Below are positions 51,533 through 60,744 of a stretch of 64,000 nt of DNA, piece by piece (the first letter of the stretch is position 1; every line of letters starts with the position of its first letter). Origin of the DNA: Verrucomicrobiia bacterium (GTDB lineage Bacteria > Verrucomicrobiota > Verrucomicrobiia > Limisphaerales > JADLHS01); the NCBI GenBank assembly GCA_026125285.1, contig JAHCLO010000015.1, positions 1 through 64,000 of the forward strand, read 5' to 3'. Made by a program: the position numbers and the translations under genes. The notes below the pieces were generated by a model. That model was given only the letters and a program-made list of their open reading frames with translations, had not been told where the DNA came from and did not search any database.

Positions 51533-52861
51533 TTATGCCAGCTTCGGAACGGCGAAACCCTTGCGGTATTGGCGCGTGAGGTATTGATTCGCTTCGCGAT
51601 CCTTGAAACGTTCAGACGCGGGATCGAATTCCAGCGAACGGCCCAGGCGATAAGCAATGTTGCCCAGGTGGCAATGTACACATGACTGATGCGCTTCGAG
51701 GATGGAGACTGGCATGTCCTCGTGTTTGCGCGACCGCACGGCTTGGAAGAAACTCTGCCACTTGTTGTCCACTTGGGGCGTCGGCACTTGCACCGGAATG
51801 GCTTCCCGTGCGGACATTTTGCCTTCTTTGTACGTAAAGAACCCCCGGCCCCGTGCATAAAAACCCTTGGTGCCGTAGAAACTGTTGCCGCAATTACCGC
51901 CGTCGAATTCCTCGAACGAACCGAGGTTGCGCACCTCGAAGGTCATCATGGAGCCATCAGCGTACGTGAAGGTGGTGGCCTGTGTGTTGGGCGTCTCGCC
52001 ATCGTCGTCCCAGCCATAGCGGCCGCCCGCACTTTGCACTTTCACCGGCAGACCGCGGTTGTGACCCCAGCAGGCAATGTCCATCTCATGCACCCCTTGA
52101 TTGCCGATCTCGCCATTGCCGTATTCCCAGAACCAATGCCAGTCATAGTGGACGTGCAGTCCAGGCTTCTTGCGGTCCACGTTGATGAGAAACGCCCGGT
52201 CGCGGGCCGGCCCCTGCCAGAGCGTCCAGTCGAGATAATCGGGCACGGGACCGGATTGCCCATGTCCGATGGCGTTGCGATTGCCGTTCTTGTAAACATA
52301 GCCGCGCGAGTGAACGATTTCGCCAATGAACCCTTCATGGATCAGTTTGATGTCGCGGACGAGCGTAGCGTTGGAGCGGCTCTGCGTGCCGTGCTGCACG
52401 ATGCGACCGTATTTCTGCGCGGCGGCGACCAGTTGGCGGCCTTCATAGACATTGTGGGAAAGCGGTTTCTCCACGAACACATCCTTGCCCGCCTGGCAGG
52501 CCCAAATCGCAGCGAGGGAATGCCAGTGATTCGGTGTGGCAATGGTAATGGCGTCAATTTCCTTATCGTCCAGCGCTGCGCGAAGGTCCTGGTAGAGCCG
52601 GGGTGAGTTGCCTTGGGCGCTCTCGACGGTTCTCGCCCCTCGCGCCAGCACGTTGGCGTCCACGTCGCAGAGCGCCACAAACTCGGCATCTTCTTTCATC
52701 GAAAGGATGTCGCGAATGTGGCTGTTGCCCTGGCCGTTGAAACCAACGGTACCGACGCCGATGCGGTTGTTGGCGCCGAAAACCTTGCCGCGGGCCATCG
52801 TGCCGGCCACGATTACGGCGGCCGCGGTTTTGCCGAGAAACTGTCTGCGTGTGAGGTTCAT
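51533..52861 (-). CDS. Gfo/Idh/MocA-family oxidoreductase with TAT signal
   Basis: A 442-aa NAD(P)-dependent oxidoreductase of the glucose-fructose/inositol dehydrogenase family, exported by the twin-arginine route (MNLTRRQFLGKTAAAVIVAG). The Rossmann motif GTVGFNGQGNSH (G-x-x-G-x-G) begins the nucleotide-binding domain; DVFVEKPLSHNVYEGRQL carries the conserved Glu-Lys-Pro, and HYDWHWFWEYGNGEIGNQG lies in the C-terminal domain. Such proteins are abundant in Verrucomicrobiota and act on sugars or inositols, possibly together with other exported enzymes; substrate not assignable. The start at the ATG before NLTRRQF is chosen so that the TAT motif is N-terminal; 19 codons further upstream (52918) is an alternative. 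aspS lies upstream on the same strand's other side (downstream in transcription). Confidence 0.9.
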   Translation of the reverse strand: MNLTRRQFLGKTAAAVIVAGTMARGKVFGANNRIGVGTVGFNGQGNSHIRDILSMKEDAEFVALCDVDANVLARGARTVESAQGNSPRLYQDLRAALDDKEIDAITIATPNHWHSLAAIWACQAGKDVFVEKPLSHNVYEGRQLVAAAQKYGRIVQHGTQSRSNATLVRDIKLIHEGFIGEIVHSRGYVYKNGNRNAIGHGQSGPVPDYLDWTLWQGPARDRAFLINVDRKKPGLHVHYDWHWFWEYGNGEIGNQGVHEMDIACWGHNRGLPVKVQSAGGRYGWDDDGETPNTQATTFTYADGSMMTFEVRNLGSFEEFDGGNCGNSFYGTKGFYARGRGFFTYKEGKMSAREAIPVQVPTPQVDNKWQSFFQAVRSRKHEDMPVSILEAHQSCVHCHLGNIAYRLGRSLEFDPASERFKDREANQYLTRQYRKGFAVPKLA

Positions 52862-52983
52862 GGTTTTTGCCTGGTGAGGTGCGTTGCGCGCACCGGGGTT
52901 ACGCTCGTACGAATTCATCTTCCGTCTTCACCCTCTGCCCGATTCATGACCGCTATCGGCACACATTGCGTCGGATTGGATGA

Positions 52984-54783
52984 TTATTCCTTCTTCGCCG
53001 CCTTCAAGTCCAGATGCAGTTCGCGCAATTGTTTCGGCTCCACGCTGCCGGGTGAATCAGTCATCAGGCACGTTCCCTTGGCTGTTTTTGGGAAGGCAAT
53101 CACGTCACGAATGCTGGGGGTGCCGCACAGAATGGCGATGAGCCGGTCGAAGCCGAGCGCGATGCCGCCGTGTGGCGGGGCGCCATATTTGAAGGCCTCC
53201 AGCAGGTAGCCGAAGCGCGCCTGCACCACCTGCGGGGAAATTTGCAGCACCTCCTCGAACACGGTTTTCTGCACGTCGGGTTGGTGAATGCGGATTGAGC
53301 CGCCACCGAGTTCGACCCCGTTCACGACGATGTCGTAGTGTTGCCCGCGGACTTTCTTTGGATCCGCCTTGAGCATGGGAATATCGTCCGCGACAGGCGC
53401 AGTGAAAGGATGGTGGCTCGAATACCAGCGGTTGTTTTCCTTGTCGAAACTCAGGAGCGGAAAATCCACCACCCAAAGAAAATCAAAACGGTTGGCCGGC
53501 AACTCCAGCTTTCCCAGCGTTTTGAGTACCTCGGCACAATAGAGGCGAATCTTGCCCAGAATCTCGCACGCCGTGAGCCATTGGTCGGCGGCGAACAGAA
53601 TCAAATCGCCCTCTTCAATTCCCAACTTGGAGGTGAGCGCGGCCCTTTCGGCGTCGCTGAAAAACTTCACGATGGGTGACTTCCATTCGCCGCCCTCGAC
53701 CTTGATGTAGGCCAGCCCTTTCGCGCCGAAACTCTTCGCGGTTTCGGTCATGGTTTCCATCTGCCCCTGGGTGGCCCCGGCCAGTCCCTTGGCATTGATG
53801 GCTTTCACCACGCCGCCGTTGGCCACCGTGCCACTGAAGACTTTGAAGGTGCTGGCGCGGAACTCCTCCGTAAAATCCACCAATTCCATCCCGAAGCGCG
53901 TGTCCGGTTTGTCAATGCCGTAGCGGTTGATGGCCTCCGCGAAGGTGAGCCGTTTGAATGGTATCGGAACATCAATGTCGAGCGCGGTCTTCCAAACTCG
54001 CTGCAACAGTCCTTCCACCAGCGCGTAAATGTCCTCGCGCTCGATGAACGACATTTCAATGTCAATCTGGGTAAATTCCAACTGCCGATCCGCGCGCTGA
54101 TCCTCGTCGCGGAAACAGCGCGCGAGTTGGTAGTAACGCTCGACGCCGGCGACCATGAGAATCTGTTTGAATTGCTGGGGTGACTGCGGCAGCGCGTAAA
54201 AAGTGCCCGGCTCACGGCGGTTGGGGACAATAAACTCCCGTGCGCCTTCGGGTGTGGACTTGAACAAAAGCGGTGTTTCCACCTCCAGAAATCCCGCTTC
54301 GTCCATGAACACGCGCGTGGCAGTGGCCACCTTGGAGCGCAGGCGGAGGTTGCGCGCCATCTCCGGGCGGCGCAAATCCAGGTAGCGGTACTTTAGGCGC
54401 AACTCCTCGTTTACCTTGCTGGCGGCTTCCGGGTCGTCCACGGGGAAGGGCAGCACTTCGGCGGCGTTCAGCACCTCCAACCCCGATGCCATGACTTCAA
54501 TTTCGCCCGTCGCGATCTTGGGATTGTTCGTGCCCTCGGGCCGTTGCCGCACTTTGCCGCTGACGGCGACCACACATTCACTGCGCAAGGCGGCGGCGCG
54601 TTCGAACAGTTCCTTTGGCAGATCGGACGGATCGAAAACGGTTTGCGTGCGGCCTTCCCGATCGCGGACGTCCAGAAAAAGCACGCCCCCCAGGTCGCGA
54701 CGCGAGTGGACCCAGCCGGTCAATTTCACGGTTTGCCCGATGTGCGCCGGGCGCAGTTCATTGCAGTGATGTGTTCGTTTCAT
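52984..54783 (-). CDS. aspS: Aspartyl-tRNA synthetase
   Basis: A 599-aa class II aminoacyl-tRNA synthetase that charges tRNA-Asp (or tRNA-Asp/Asn in the non-discriminating type). N-terminal OB fold (LTGWVHSRRDLGGVLFLDVR), motif 2 ARCFRDEDQRADRQLEFTQI, the inserted bacterial GAD domain (~300-420), and motif 3 GIALGFDRLIAIL. The length is standard for the bacterial form. It is followed downstream by the Gfo/Idh gene after ~120 bp. The ATG start fits the family alignment (MKRTHHCNELR). Discrimination type cannot be told without gatABC elsewhere. Confidence 0.97.
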   Translation of the reverse strand: MKRTHHCNELRPAHIGQTVKLTGWVHSRRDLGGVLFLDVRDREGRTQTVFDPSDLPKELFERAAALRSECVVAVSGKVRQRPEGTNNPKIATGEIEVMASGLEVLNAAEVLPFPVDDPEAASKVNEELRLKYRYLDLRRPEMARNLRLRSKVATATRVFMDEAGFLEVETPLLFKSTPEGAREFIVPNRREPGTFYALPQSPQQFKQILMVAGVERYYQLARCFRDEDQRADRQLEFTQIDIEMSFIEREDIYALVEGLLQRVWKTALDIDVPIPFKRLTFAEAINRYGIDKPDTRFGMELVDFTEEFRASTFKVFSGTVANGGVVKAINAKGLAGATQGQMETMTETAKSFGAKGLAYIKVEGGEWKSPIVKFFSDAERAALTSKLGIEEGDLILFAADQWLTACEILGKIRLYCAEVLKTLGKLELPANRFDFLWVVDFPLLSFDKENNRWYSSHHPFTAPVADDIPMLKADPKKVRGQHYDIVVNGVELGGGSIRIHQPDVQKTVFEEVLQISPQVVQARFGYLLEAFKYGAPPHGGIALGFDRLIAILCGTPSIRDVIAFPKTAKGTCLMTDSPGSVEPKQLRELHLDLKAAKKE

Positions 54784-54917
54784 CTAAAAGCGGAGGCGGA
54801 ACTCACAGAAGGGAATCCGGCATCCAATGTGGCGCGGATGTTGGCCGTGAAAACGCTGGAATTCAAAACAATTCTGCCACCGTGAAAAAGACTCCCACCG
54901 TTGGCCCGCCGGGCGAT

Positions 54918-56036
54918 TCAACTGTCGAACGGCCCGAAGAGCAGGCCCACAATGCGTTTGCCGGCAAACAACCAAATCACCGCCGCCAGCGCGATGTAAG
55001 GTCCATAAGGCAGGCGTGACGACCACTCGCGTCTGCGCATCACGATCAAAGCAACCCCGACGAGCGAACCAATGAGCGAACTGATTACGAGCGAGAATAC
55101 CACCGCTTGCCAGCCGAGGAACGCGCCGATGGCCGCCATGAATTTCACGTCGCCCAGCCCCATCGCTTCGCGCGGCAGGACGATCTCCGCGCTCACCGCC
55201 TCCAGGTGCGGCACTTCCTCGGGATTGAACTCTTCGTCGCCAATCAGCAGCCGCTTGGGTGAGAGCCGCACCCGCACGTCCCGGTAACAGCGATCCACCA
55301 GTTCCACGGTCTGGGCCTGAATGGCGATGACATCGGATTGCCGGTAAAACAGTTCCTCATACGGAATGTCCTTGTCCGGCAGGTGCAGGGCGGTTTCGGA
55401 GAACAGAATCCGGGTGTTGCCCGGCAACTCCAGTTTCTGTCGGCCGAACATCAGTTTGCCCAAACGGAGGATCCCGTAAATCAGCCCTGCGCCCATAAGG
55501 ATACCCAACACGCTTTGCTTCATGCCGCCGGTCAACGAAGGTTCGCCGTGTAACGCCGGGAGAATAAAGGAACACAAGAATCCCACGACGGCGCCGCCGA
55601 TCGTGATTTCGTCCGGGATGATGAAGTGTTCAAAGTCAATGAACGTGGCCGCGATCAGGCCCGCCAGAAACCCGGCGTAAACCAGCGCCAGGAAAGCCGA
55701 CTTGGGTCCGAATACCAACCAGCAAACCAAGAAGGTCACGCCGGTAAGCAGTTCCACCAAAAAATAGCGTGGGGAAATGGGCGCGCGGCAATTCCGGCAC
55801 TGTCCCCGCAGCCAAAGCCACGTCACCAATGGAATGTTGAGATACCAGGGTATGGAATACCGGCAATGCGGACAATGCGACGGTGGCGAGATCACACTCA
55901 GGCCCAACGGCATCCGGTAGATGCACACGTTGAGAAAGCTCCCCACCATGCATCCCAACACAAAAAAGACCAACGACCAAAAATGAAAAGGCACCGGCGC
56001 CCAATTGCGGGAATCGAAAATCGCGTCAATGCCCAT
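54918..56036 (-). CDS. Prepilin peptidase (A24) with extra internal domain
   Basis: A 372-aa type IV prepilin leader peptidase/methylase, an integral membrane aspartic protease. The Cys pairs CPHC (55/58) and CRNC (80/83) of the methylase-type N-terminus are present; the catalytic Asps are Asp134 (FIDFEHFIIPDE) and Asp296 (AMGLGDVKFM). Family members usually have ~60 residues between the two; here ~160, because of a soluble ~90-residue insert (~200-290) between membrane helices. It would process the pilin-like protein encoded at 38.7-39.6 kb and similar proteins. The start overlaps aroE by 11 bp, so the pair is translationally linked. Confidence 0.93.
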   Translation of the reverse strand: MGIDAIFDSRNWAPVPFHFWSLVFFVLGCMVGSFLNVCIYRMPLGLSVISPPSHCPHCRYSIPWYLNIPLVTWLWLRGQCRNCRAPISPRYFLVELLTGVTFLVCWLVFGPKSAFLALVYAGFLAGLIAATFIDFEHFIIPDEITIGGAVVGFLCSFILPALHGEPSLTGGMKQSVLGILMGAGLIYGILRLGKLMFGRQKLELPGNTRILFSETALHLPDKDIPYEELFYRQSDVIAIQAQTVELVDRCYRDVRVRLSPKRLLIGDEEFNPEEVPHLEAVSAEIVLPREAMGLGDVKFMAAIGAFLGWQAVVFSLVISSLIGSLVGVALIVMRRREWSSRLPYGPYIALAAVIWLFAGKRIVGLLFGPFDS

Positions 56037-56982
56037 AGACGTTGGCTTCCAGCGCGCGGCGCATGGCTTCGAGGGGCGCCGGTTGGCCGCTCCAGATTTC
56101 CAGCGCCTTGGCCCCTTGATACAGCAACATGCCCAACCCGTTGGCCGTGCGGCAACCGGCGCTTTTGGCGGCCGCCAACAGCGGCGTTTCTGCCGGGCGG
56201 TAAATCATGTCGTACAGCGCCCGCGTCTGGCGCAGGGAAAACTGCCTGTCGTCCACCGGCAAAGGGTCGCTGGCCGAAAGTCCCAAGGAAGTGGCGTTGA
56301 TGGTCAGATCCACTTCGCCGCGGGGATAGTCCAGTTGCACTTTGAGATTTGGTTGTCGGCGGCGAATCTCCGCCGCGATGGATGCGGCCTTGGCATGAGT
56401 ACGGTTGACGAGAAACAATTCTCCGACCATTTCGGCGGCCAGTTTGAGTGCGGCCACCCCGCCGGCGCCACCCGTGCCGAGCAGAAGCACCCGCTTGCCC
56501 TGCAATTCGATTCCAAGGTCCTCGCGCAGCGAGCGCACAATCGCCTCGGCGTCGGTGTTGAAACCATGGGCGCGGAGCTTGTCGGGTGGAGCAATATCGC
56601 CGTCGAAATGCTGGATGGGCAGCCAGGTGCCCTGCCGGTCGCGACCTTCAAAACGGATCGTGTTCACGGCACGCCAAAGTCTGGCGGATTCATCCAACGC
56701 CTCCACCATGTCGAGGGCGAGCAACTTGTGGGGAACCGTGAGGTTAAGGCCCACGAAGCGCATCATCCGCGCCCCGGTAAGGGCGGCGCGGAGGTCCGCC
56801 GGGTCCACGTCAAAGGCCAGATAGCGCCAGTTCAACCCGAGCGCCGCAAGGCCCGCGTTCTGCATGGCGGGCGACGCGGAGTGTTTGACGGGATGACCGA
56901 AGACCGCGCAGTACGCGGTGCGCGCATCAATCGGTTGCTTAAATGGTTCGGCCACGCCGTGGTTATAGGGGGCGACGGACAA
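56026..56982 (-). CDS. aroE: Shikimate dehydrogenase
   Basis: A 318-aa NADP-dependent shikimate dehydrogenase (aromatic amino acid pathway). Substrate site: VFGHPVKHSASPAMQNAGL and NLTVPHKLLAL with the catalytic Lys; then HGFNTDAEAIVRSL with the conserved Asn-Thr-Asp; NADP-binding LLGTGGAGGVAALKLA. C-terminal ANGLGMLLYQGAKALEIWSG matches the family. It is ~30-40 residues longer than usual, with an insertion before HGFNTD (after NTIRFEG). It overlaps the downstream prepilin peptidase by 11 bp. Confidence 0.95.
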   Translation of the reverse strand: MSVAPYNHGVAEPFKQPIDARTAYCAVFGHPVKHSASPAMQNAGLAALGLNWRYLAFDVDPADLRAALTGARMMRFVGLNLTVPHKLLALDMVEALDESARLWRAVNTIRFEGRDRQGTWLPIQHFDGDIAPPDKLRAHGFNTDAEAIVRSLREDLGIELQGKRVLLLGTGGAGGVAALKLAAEMVGELFLVNRTHAKAASIAAEIRRRQPNLKVQLDYPRGEVDLTINATSLGLSASDPLPVDDRQFSLRQTRALYDMIYRPAETPLLAAAKSAGCRTANGLGMLLYQGAKALEIWSGQPAPLEAMRRALEANVYGH

Positions 56983-57090
56983 AATTCAAAGTTCAAACTG
57001 GTGACGCCACACAGGCACCGGCAAGTTCCTTCCGATGCATGAGAGTTGAACAACCGACGTCAAAGCCTCGCACTTTCAGTGCCTCTTTGC

Positions 57091-57543
57091 TCACTCCCGC
57101 TGCTTTGAATCAATGATGATCGTGACCGGGCCGTCGTTGGCGAGACTTACGATCATCTGCGCGCCGAATTCTCCGGTCGGGATGGTTTTGCCGAAGTCCT
57201 GTGTCAGGCGCGCGAGGAATTGTTCGTAGAGCGGTACGGCAAACTCCGGTTTCGCTGATCGGCTGTAGGAAGGGCGGTTGCCCTTTTTCGTGCTGGCGAA
57301 CAGCGTGAATTGGCTGATGAGCAAAATGTCTCCGCCAACCTCCTGCACGGAGCGATTCATCACGCCGTGGTCATCGTCAAAGATACGGAGGCGGACAATC
57401 TTCCCACTGAGCCATTCAATGTCCTCCGCAGTATCGGCGTCCTCAACGGCCAACAGGACAGCGAGCCCACGCGCGATGGCGCCTTTGATCTGGCCGCCAA
57501 TCGTGACGTTCGCGTGGCTGACTCGCTGGATGACCGCGCGCAT
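57091..57543 (-). CDS. dtd: D-aminoacyl-tRNA deacylase
   Basis: A 150-aa D-aminoacyl-tRNA deacylase that removes wrongly attached D-amino acids (and Gly) from tRNA. Motifs: MRAVIQRVSHANVTI at the N-terminus, GDILLISQFTLFAST with the SQ-x-x motif, KGNRPSYSRSAKPE and the C-terminal NDGPVTIIIDSK (Gly-Pro motif of the active site). The length is standard. It lies between aroE and the LysM-protein gene on the minus strand, 27 bp downstream of the latter's stop. Confidence 0.96.
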   Translation of the reverse strand: MRAVIQRVSHANVTIGGQIKGAIARGLAVLLAVEDADTAEDIEWLSGKIVRLRIFDDDHGVMNRSVQEVGGDILLISQFTLFASTKKGNRPSYSRSAKPEFAVPLYEQFLARLTQDFGKTIPTGEFGAQMIVSLANDGPVTIIIDSKQRE

Positions 57544-57570
57544 GGTGGGTTTGCCGAAATGCGAAACTGG

Positions 57571-58941
57571 TTACTGCGGCGGCATGGGCGGGCCGGGAAT
57601 GAGCGGCAGTAGATTCAGCGGAACATTAACCGGCTGGCCGGGTTTTAACCTGTCGAAATTCGGATTCGCGGCGCGCAGGGCGTTCGGATCAACGGCATAG
57701 AGTCGGGCGATGAAATCCAAGCCCTCGCCCGGCGCGAGCACGTGGAGTTTGGGCGGCGGGGGTTTGGGTTCCGGCACCGGCTCGGTCGGCAATTCCTGGC
57801 CCAAGGCTTGGGCCAGCGCCCGGATTTGTTCGAGTTCGGCCTTCTTCAATTCATACGCCAGTTGTTGGGAACCCAGGTTGGTGTTGGCTCGAATCGCAGC
57901 CAGTTCCTGGGCGGTCGCCTGATTGATCTGGTAGAGCGTGCCCGCGGTCTCGGGCGCACCGGCTTCCAGGGCGGCGGCGTAGGCGTCGCGGTATGTCGCA
58001 TCCTGCAACTGGCGAAACTGTTGATAACGCTCGGCTCCCAATGCGGCCTCCAGGGCCTGTTTGCGCTGCGCCACCAACGCTTCTCGCAATTGGACACTGC
58101 TGGTATCAGTGGCGCCCGCCAGGCTCTCCAACTTCAGGTCAATCGGATCAATGGCGTGGAATGCGGCGCGGAATTCATCGGCGGTGGCGTCAAAGTACTT
58201 GAGTTCGCCCAACTGCTTGCGCAATGCGTCGGCGGTGTGCGAATAGCGCAGGAGGAATTCTTCGAGGTGATGCGGCGAAAGCACTTGGGCCAGCTCGTCG
58301 CGGAACTGACGACGCAGGCGGGCTACCTCTGTGGGGTTGGATTCATGAGATTGCAGGTAAGCTTCCATGCGTTCCTGCGAATGCATATAGATTTCTTGAA
58401 CGGCTTGCTTCACGTCCGCGGGCAGGACGCCGAGGATGGGGCCGTCGAGCGCGAGCCCGGGACGCGTAGGGCGGGGCAGGTTGACGAGGTCGCCGCCTTC
58501 CCAGTGGTCGCCCAGCAGCCGCGTGAGCAGACCCCGGCGTTCTTCGTCGAGTTCACGGATTTTGGCAAGGGCGATCTGGAGCACATTCGTGTCGGGTTCG
58601 CTGCGCCACCATTGTTGCTCCGGTGTGAACACTTCCGTGGCCCGCCGCCGCGCGTAAATGGCGTTCACGTCTGCGATGATGATGTCGCGGACGGTTTGTT
58701 CCGGACAGGCAATGGCGCGCAAGTTGGCGATGTAAGTGGGGTAGTCCTCCGATTCGACCTCCTGCCAGGAAAAGAACTGCCGCCGGACGACCACATTGGT
58801 CTTCACCTGCGCAGCCTCGGAGACTTCGGGGCGGGGGAGTTCCGCGGGACGCAACGCCGCGCGGCGGTGGGATACAAACCAACCCGCAGCCAGTGCAAGA
58901 TTGGCCGCCAGCGAGAGACTCAAAATGACGCGCCAGCGCAT
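57571..58941 (-). CDS. Membrane-anchored protein with C-terminal LysM domain
   Basis: A 456-aa protein with an N-terminal signal anchor (RWRVILSLSLAANLALAAGW), a long helical, Gln/Arg-rich middle (ELDEERRGLLTRLLGDHWEG and similar, ~150-400) and a C-terminal LysM motif (KLHVLAPGEGLDFIARLYAV then LRAANPNFDRLKPGQPVNVP), which binds peptidoglycan. It is probably a periplasmic cell-wall protein. The ATG used is at the signal anchor; the frame runs 146 codons further upstream but that part is on the reverse side of the MFS gene start and lacks protein-like character. Divergent from the MFS transporter gene. Confidence 0.78.
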   Translation of the reverse strand: MRWRVILSLSLAANLALAAGWFVSHRRAALRPAELPRPEVSEAAQVKTNVVVRRQFFSWQEVESEDYPTYIANLRAIACPEQTVRDIIIADVNAIYARRRATEVFTPEQQWWRSEPDTNVLQIALAKIRELDEERRGLLTRLLGDHWEGGDLVNLPRPTRPGLALDGPILGVLPADVKQAVQEIYMHSQERMEAYLQSHESNPTEVARLRRQFRDELAQVLSPHHLEEFLLRYSHTADALRKQLGELKYFDATADEFRAAFHAIDPIDLKLESLAGATDTSSVQLREALVAQRKQALEAALGAERYQQFRQLQDATYRDAYAAALEAGAPETAGTLYQINQATAQELAAIRANTNLGSQQLAYELKKAELEQIRALAQALGQELPTEPVPEPKPPPPKLHVLAPGEGLDFIARLYAVDPNALRAANPNFDRLKPGQPVNVPLNLLPLIPGPPMPPQ

Positions 58942-59083
58942 AAATGAATTTACGGGCGATTGGGTGCCACAACAAATTGAAAAATGCAACGCGCAAAAAG
59001 TTGCGGTCCCCAGGCAAAATAGATTGCTGCCTCCGGGCAAAATGCTTTCTGTTGCGGCTGCAATTGGGCATGGAATCCGAGCA

Positions 59084-60601
59084 ATGATGAACCAACCTAC
59101 GACGGCTGTCTCCGCATCCGGTAATCGGGCCAAATGGGTGGCCTTGGTGGCGGCCTTCCTCGGCTGGATGTTTGACGGATTTGAAATGGGCCTGTTCCCA
59201 CTGGTGGGCGGCCCGGCGCTGGCGGATTTGCTCGGCGCGCAGGCAGCGGATGCGGCGGCCAGGTGGTTCGGGGCCATCATCGCCGTGTTTCTCGTGGGCG
59301 CGGCCACGGGCGGCGTCTTGTTCGGCTGGCTCGGCGACCGCATCGGTCGTGTGAAAGCCATGTCGTTGAGCATCTTCACCTACGCGATCTTCACCGGCCT
59401 GTGTGGCCTGGCCACGGAAGCCTGGCACATCGCGGTGCTGCGTTTCATCGCGTCGCTGGGCATGGGCGGTGAATGGTCACTCGGGGTGGCGTTGGTGAAC
59501 GAAATCTGGCCCGGCAAATCCCGCGCGCTGGTCGCGGGCTTGATCGGTGCTGCGGCGAATGTCGGCTTTCTGTTGGTGGGCGTCTTGAGCATCGCGCTCG
59601 TCAGTTTCATTGGCGGCGCCAAATCGCTGATGCTTGGAGTCGGTTTATCGGAAGGCTTCGCGGACAAACTGTTGGCGAATTCGGCCTGGCGGTTTCTCAT
59701 GATCAGTGGCGCGTTTCCGGCGCTGTTGATTTTCTTCATCCGGCTGTTCGTACCGGAATCGGAGAAGTGGGAGGCGGAGCGCGAACGCGGCGCGACATCG
59801 CATTGGGCGAAGGCTGATCTTCTGGGTGTGCTCCTGGGTTGCGCCGCAGCGCTGGCGATCATCTGGGCTTGGTCGCCCGCGGGGCCGGGCTGGTTCGTGG
59901 CCACGAGTACCACAATCATCGGATTGGTGGTCGCCCTGATGAGTTACCTGTTTCCCGTGCGGCAATACCTCGCGCGGGCGGCCGCCGCCGGTAATCTGCG
60001 CGGCGTCAGCCGTGACCAGGTCATGCGCCGGATGATCTTTGGCGCGGCCCTCGCCGGGGTGGCGTTGCTGGGTACGTGGGGTTCGATTCAATGGGCCGCG
60101 CGCTGGGCGGGCCAGCTTGCGCCTGATCCGCTGATCCACGCCCGGGAGTGGACGCAGATCACGCTCGCTTTCGGGGCCATCTTCGGAACGATCCTCGCCG
60201 CGCTGATTGCGGGCTGGTGGGGGCGCAGAATCACCTACACCATGCTGTGCCTCGGCTCCTTTGCCGCGGCGTTGTTTCTGTATCAGGGGAACGCCGCATA
60301 CGGTCCAATGTTCCTGGTTTCCATATTCTTTGCCGGAGCATTGACCGGAGCGTTCTACGGGTTCTTTCCGTTGTATCTGCCGGAGTTGTTTCCCACTGCC
60401 GTGCGCGCCACGGGGCAGGGGTTTGCGTTCAACTTTGGCCGCATCCTCGCGGCCGTGGGCGGTTTACAAACCGCCACGCTGATGGGCTTCTTTGATGGCA
60501 GTTTTCCCAAAGCCGGATCGGCACTGGCGGCGATCTATTTGATCGGGGTCTTCATCGTGTGGCTCGGACCGGAGACCAAAGGGAAACCCTTGCCAGACTG
60601 A
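59084..60601 (+). CDS. MFS transporter (sugar/organic-acid:H+ symporter-like)
   Basis: A 505-aa major facilitator with twelve predicted helices. The inter-helix loop motif GDRIGRVKAMSLSIFTYAIF after helix 2 is the MFS signature, and LRFIASLGMGGEWSLGVALV and LPELFPTAVRATGQGFAFNF are typical of the sugar-porter/aromatic-acid symporter group. The helix-6/7 loop is ~90 residues. The substrate cannot be named. ATG ATG at the start; an in-frame ATG 42 bp earlier is possible. Divergent from the LysM-protein gene; purM follows 143 bp later. Confidence 0.88.
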   Translation: MMNQPTTAVSASGNRAKWVALVAAFLGWMFDGFEMGLFPLVGGPALADLLGAQAADAAARWFGAIIAVFLVGAATGGVLFGWLGDRIGRVKAMSLSIFTYAIFTGLCGLATEAWHIAVLRFIASLGMGGEWSLGVALVNEIWPGKSRALVAGLIGAAANVGFLLVGVLSIALVSFIGGAKSLMLGVGLSEGFADKLLANSAWRFLMISGAFPALLIFFIRLFVPESEKWEAERERGATSHWAKADLLGVLLGCAAALAIIWAWSPAGPGWFVATSTTIIGLVVALMSYLFPVRQYLARAAAAGNLRGVSRDQVMRRMIFGAALAGVALLGTWGSIQWAARWAGQLAPDPLIHAREWTQITLAFGAIFGTILAALIAGWWGRRITYTMLCLGSFAAALFLYQGNAAYGPMFLVSIFFAGALTGAFYGFFPLYLPELFPTAVRATGQGFAFNFGRILAAVGGLQTATLMGFFDGSFPKAGSALAAIYLIGVFIVWLGPETKGKPLPD

Positions 60602-60744
60602 GGTGCAGACGACTTCGGGCTTTAAGTCTCGGAATCGAGCACCGCCGGTCTGCCTGTGCCGGGCCGGTGTGACCAACTCGCGTCCGCTGACATCGCCCTT
60701 TTGATCTTGGCTTGACCGCCCGCTTGCCGGTTTACTTTCCGCGC

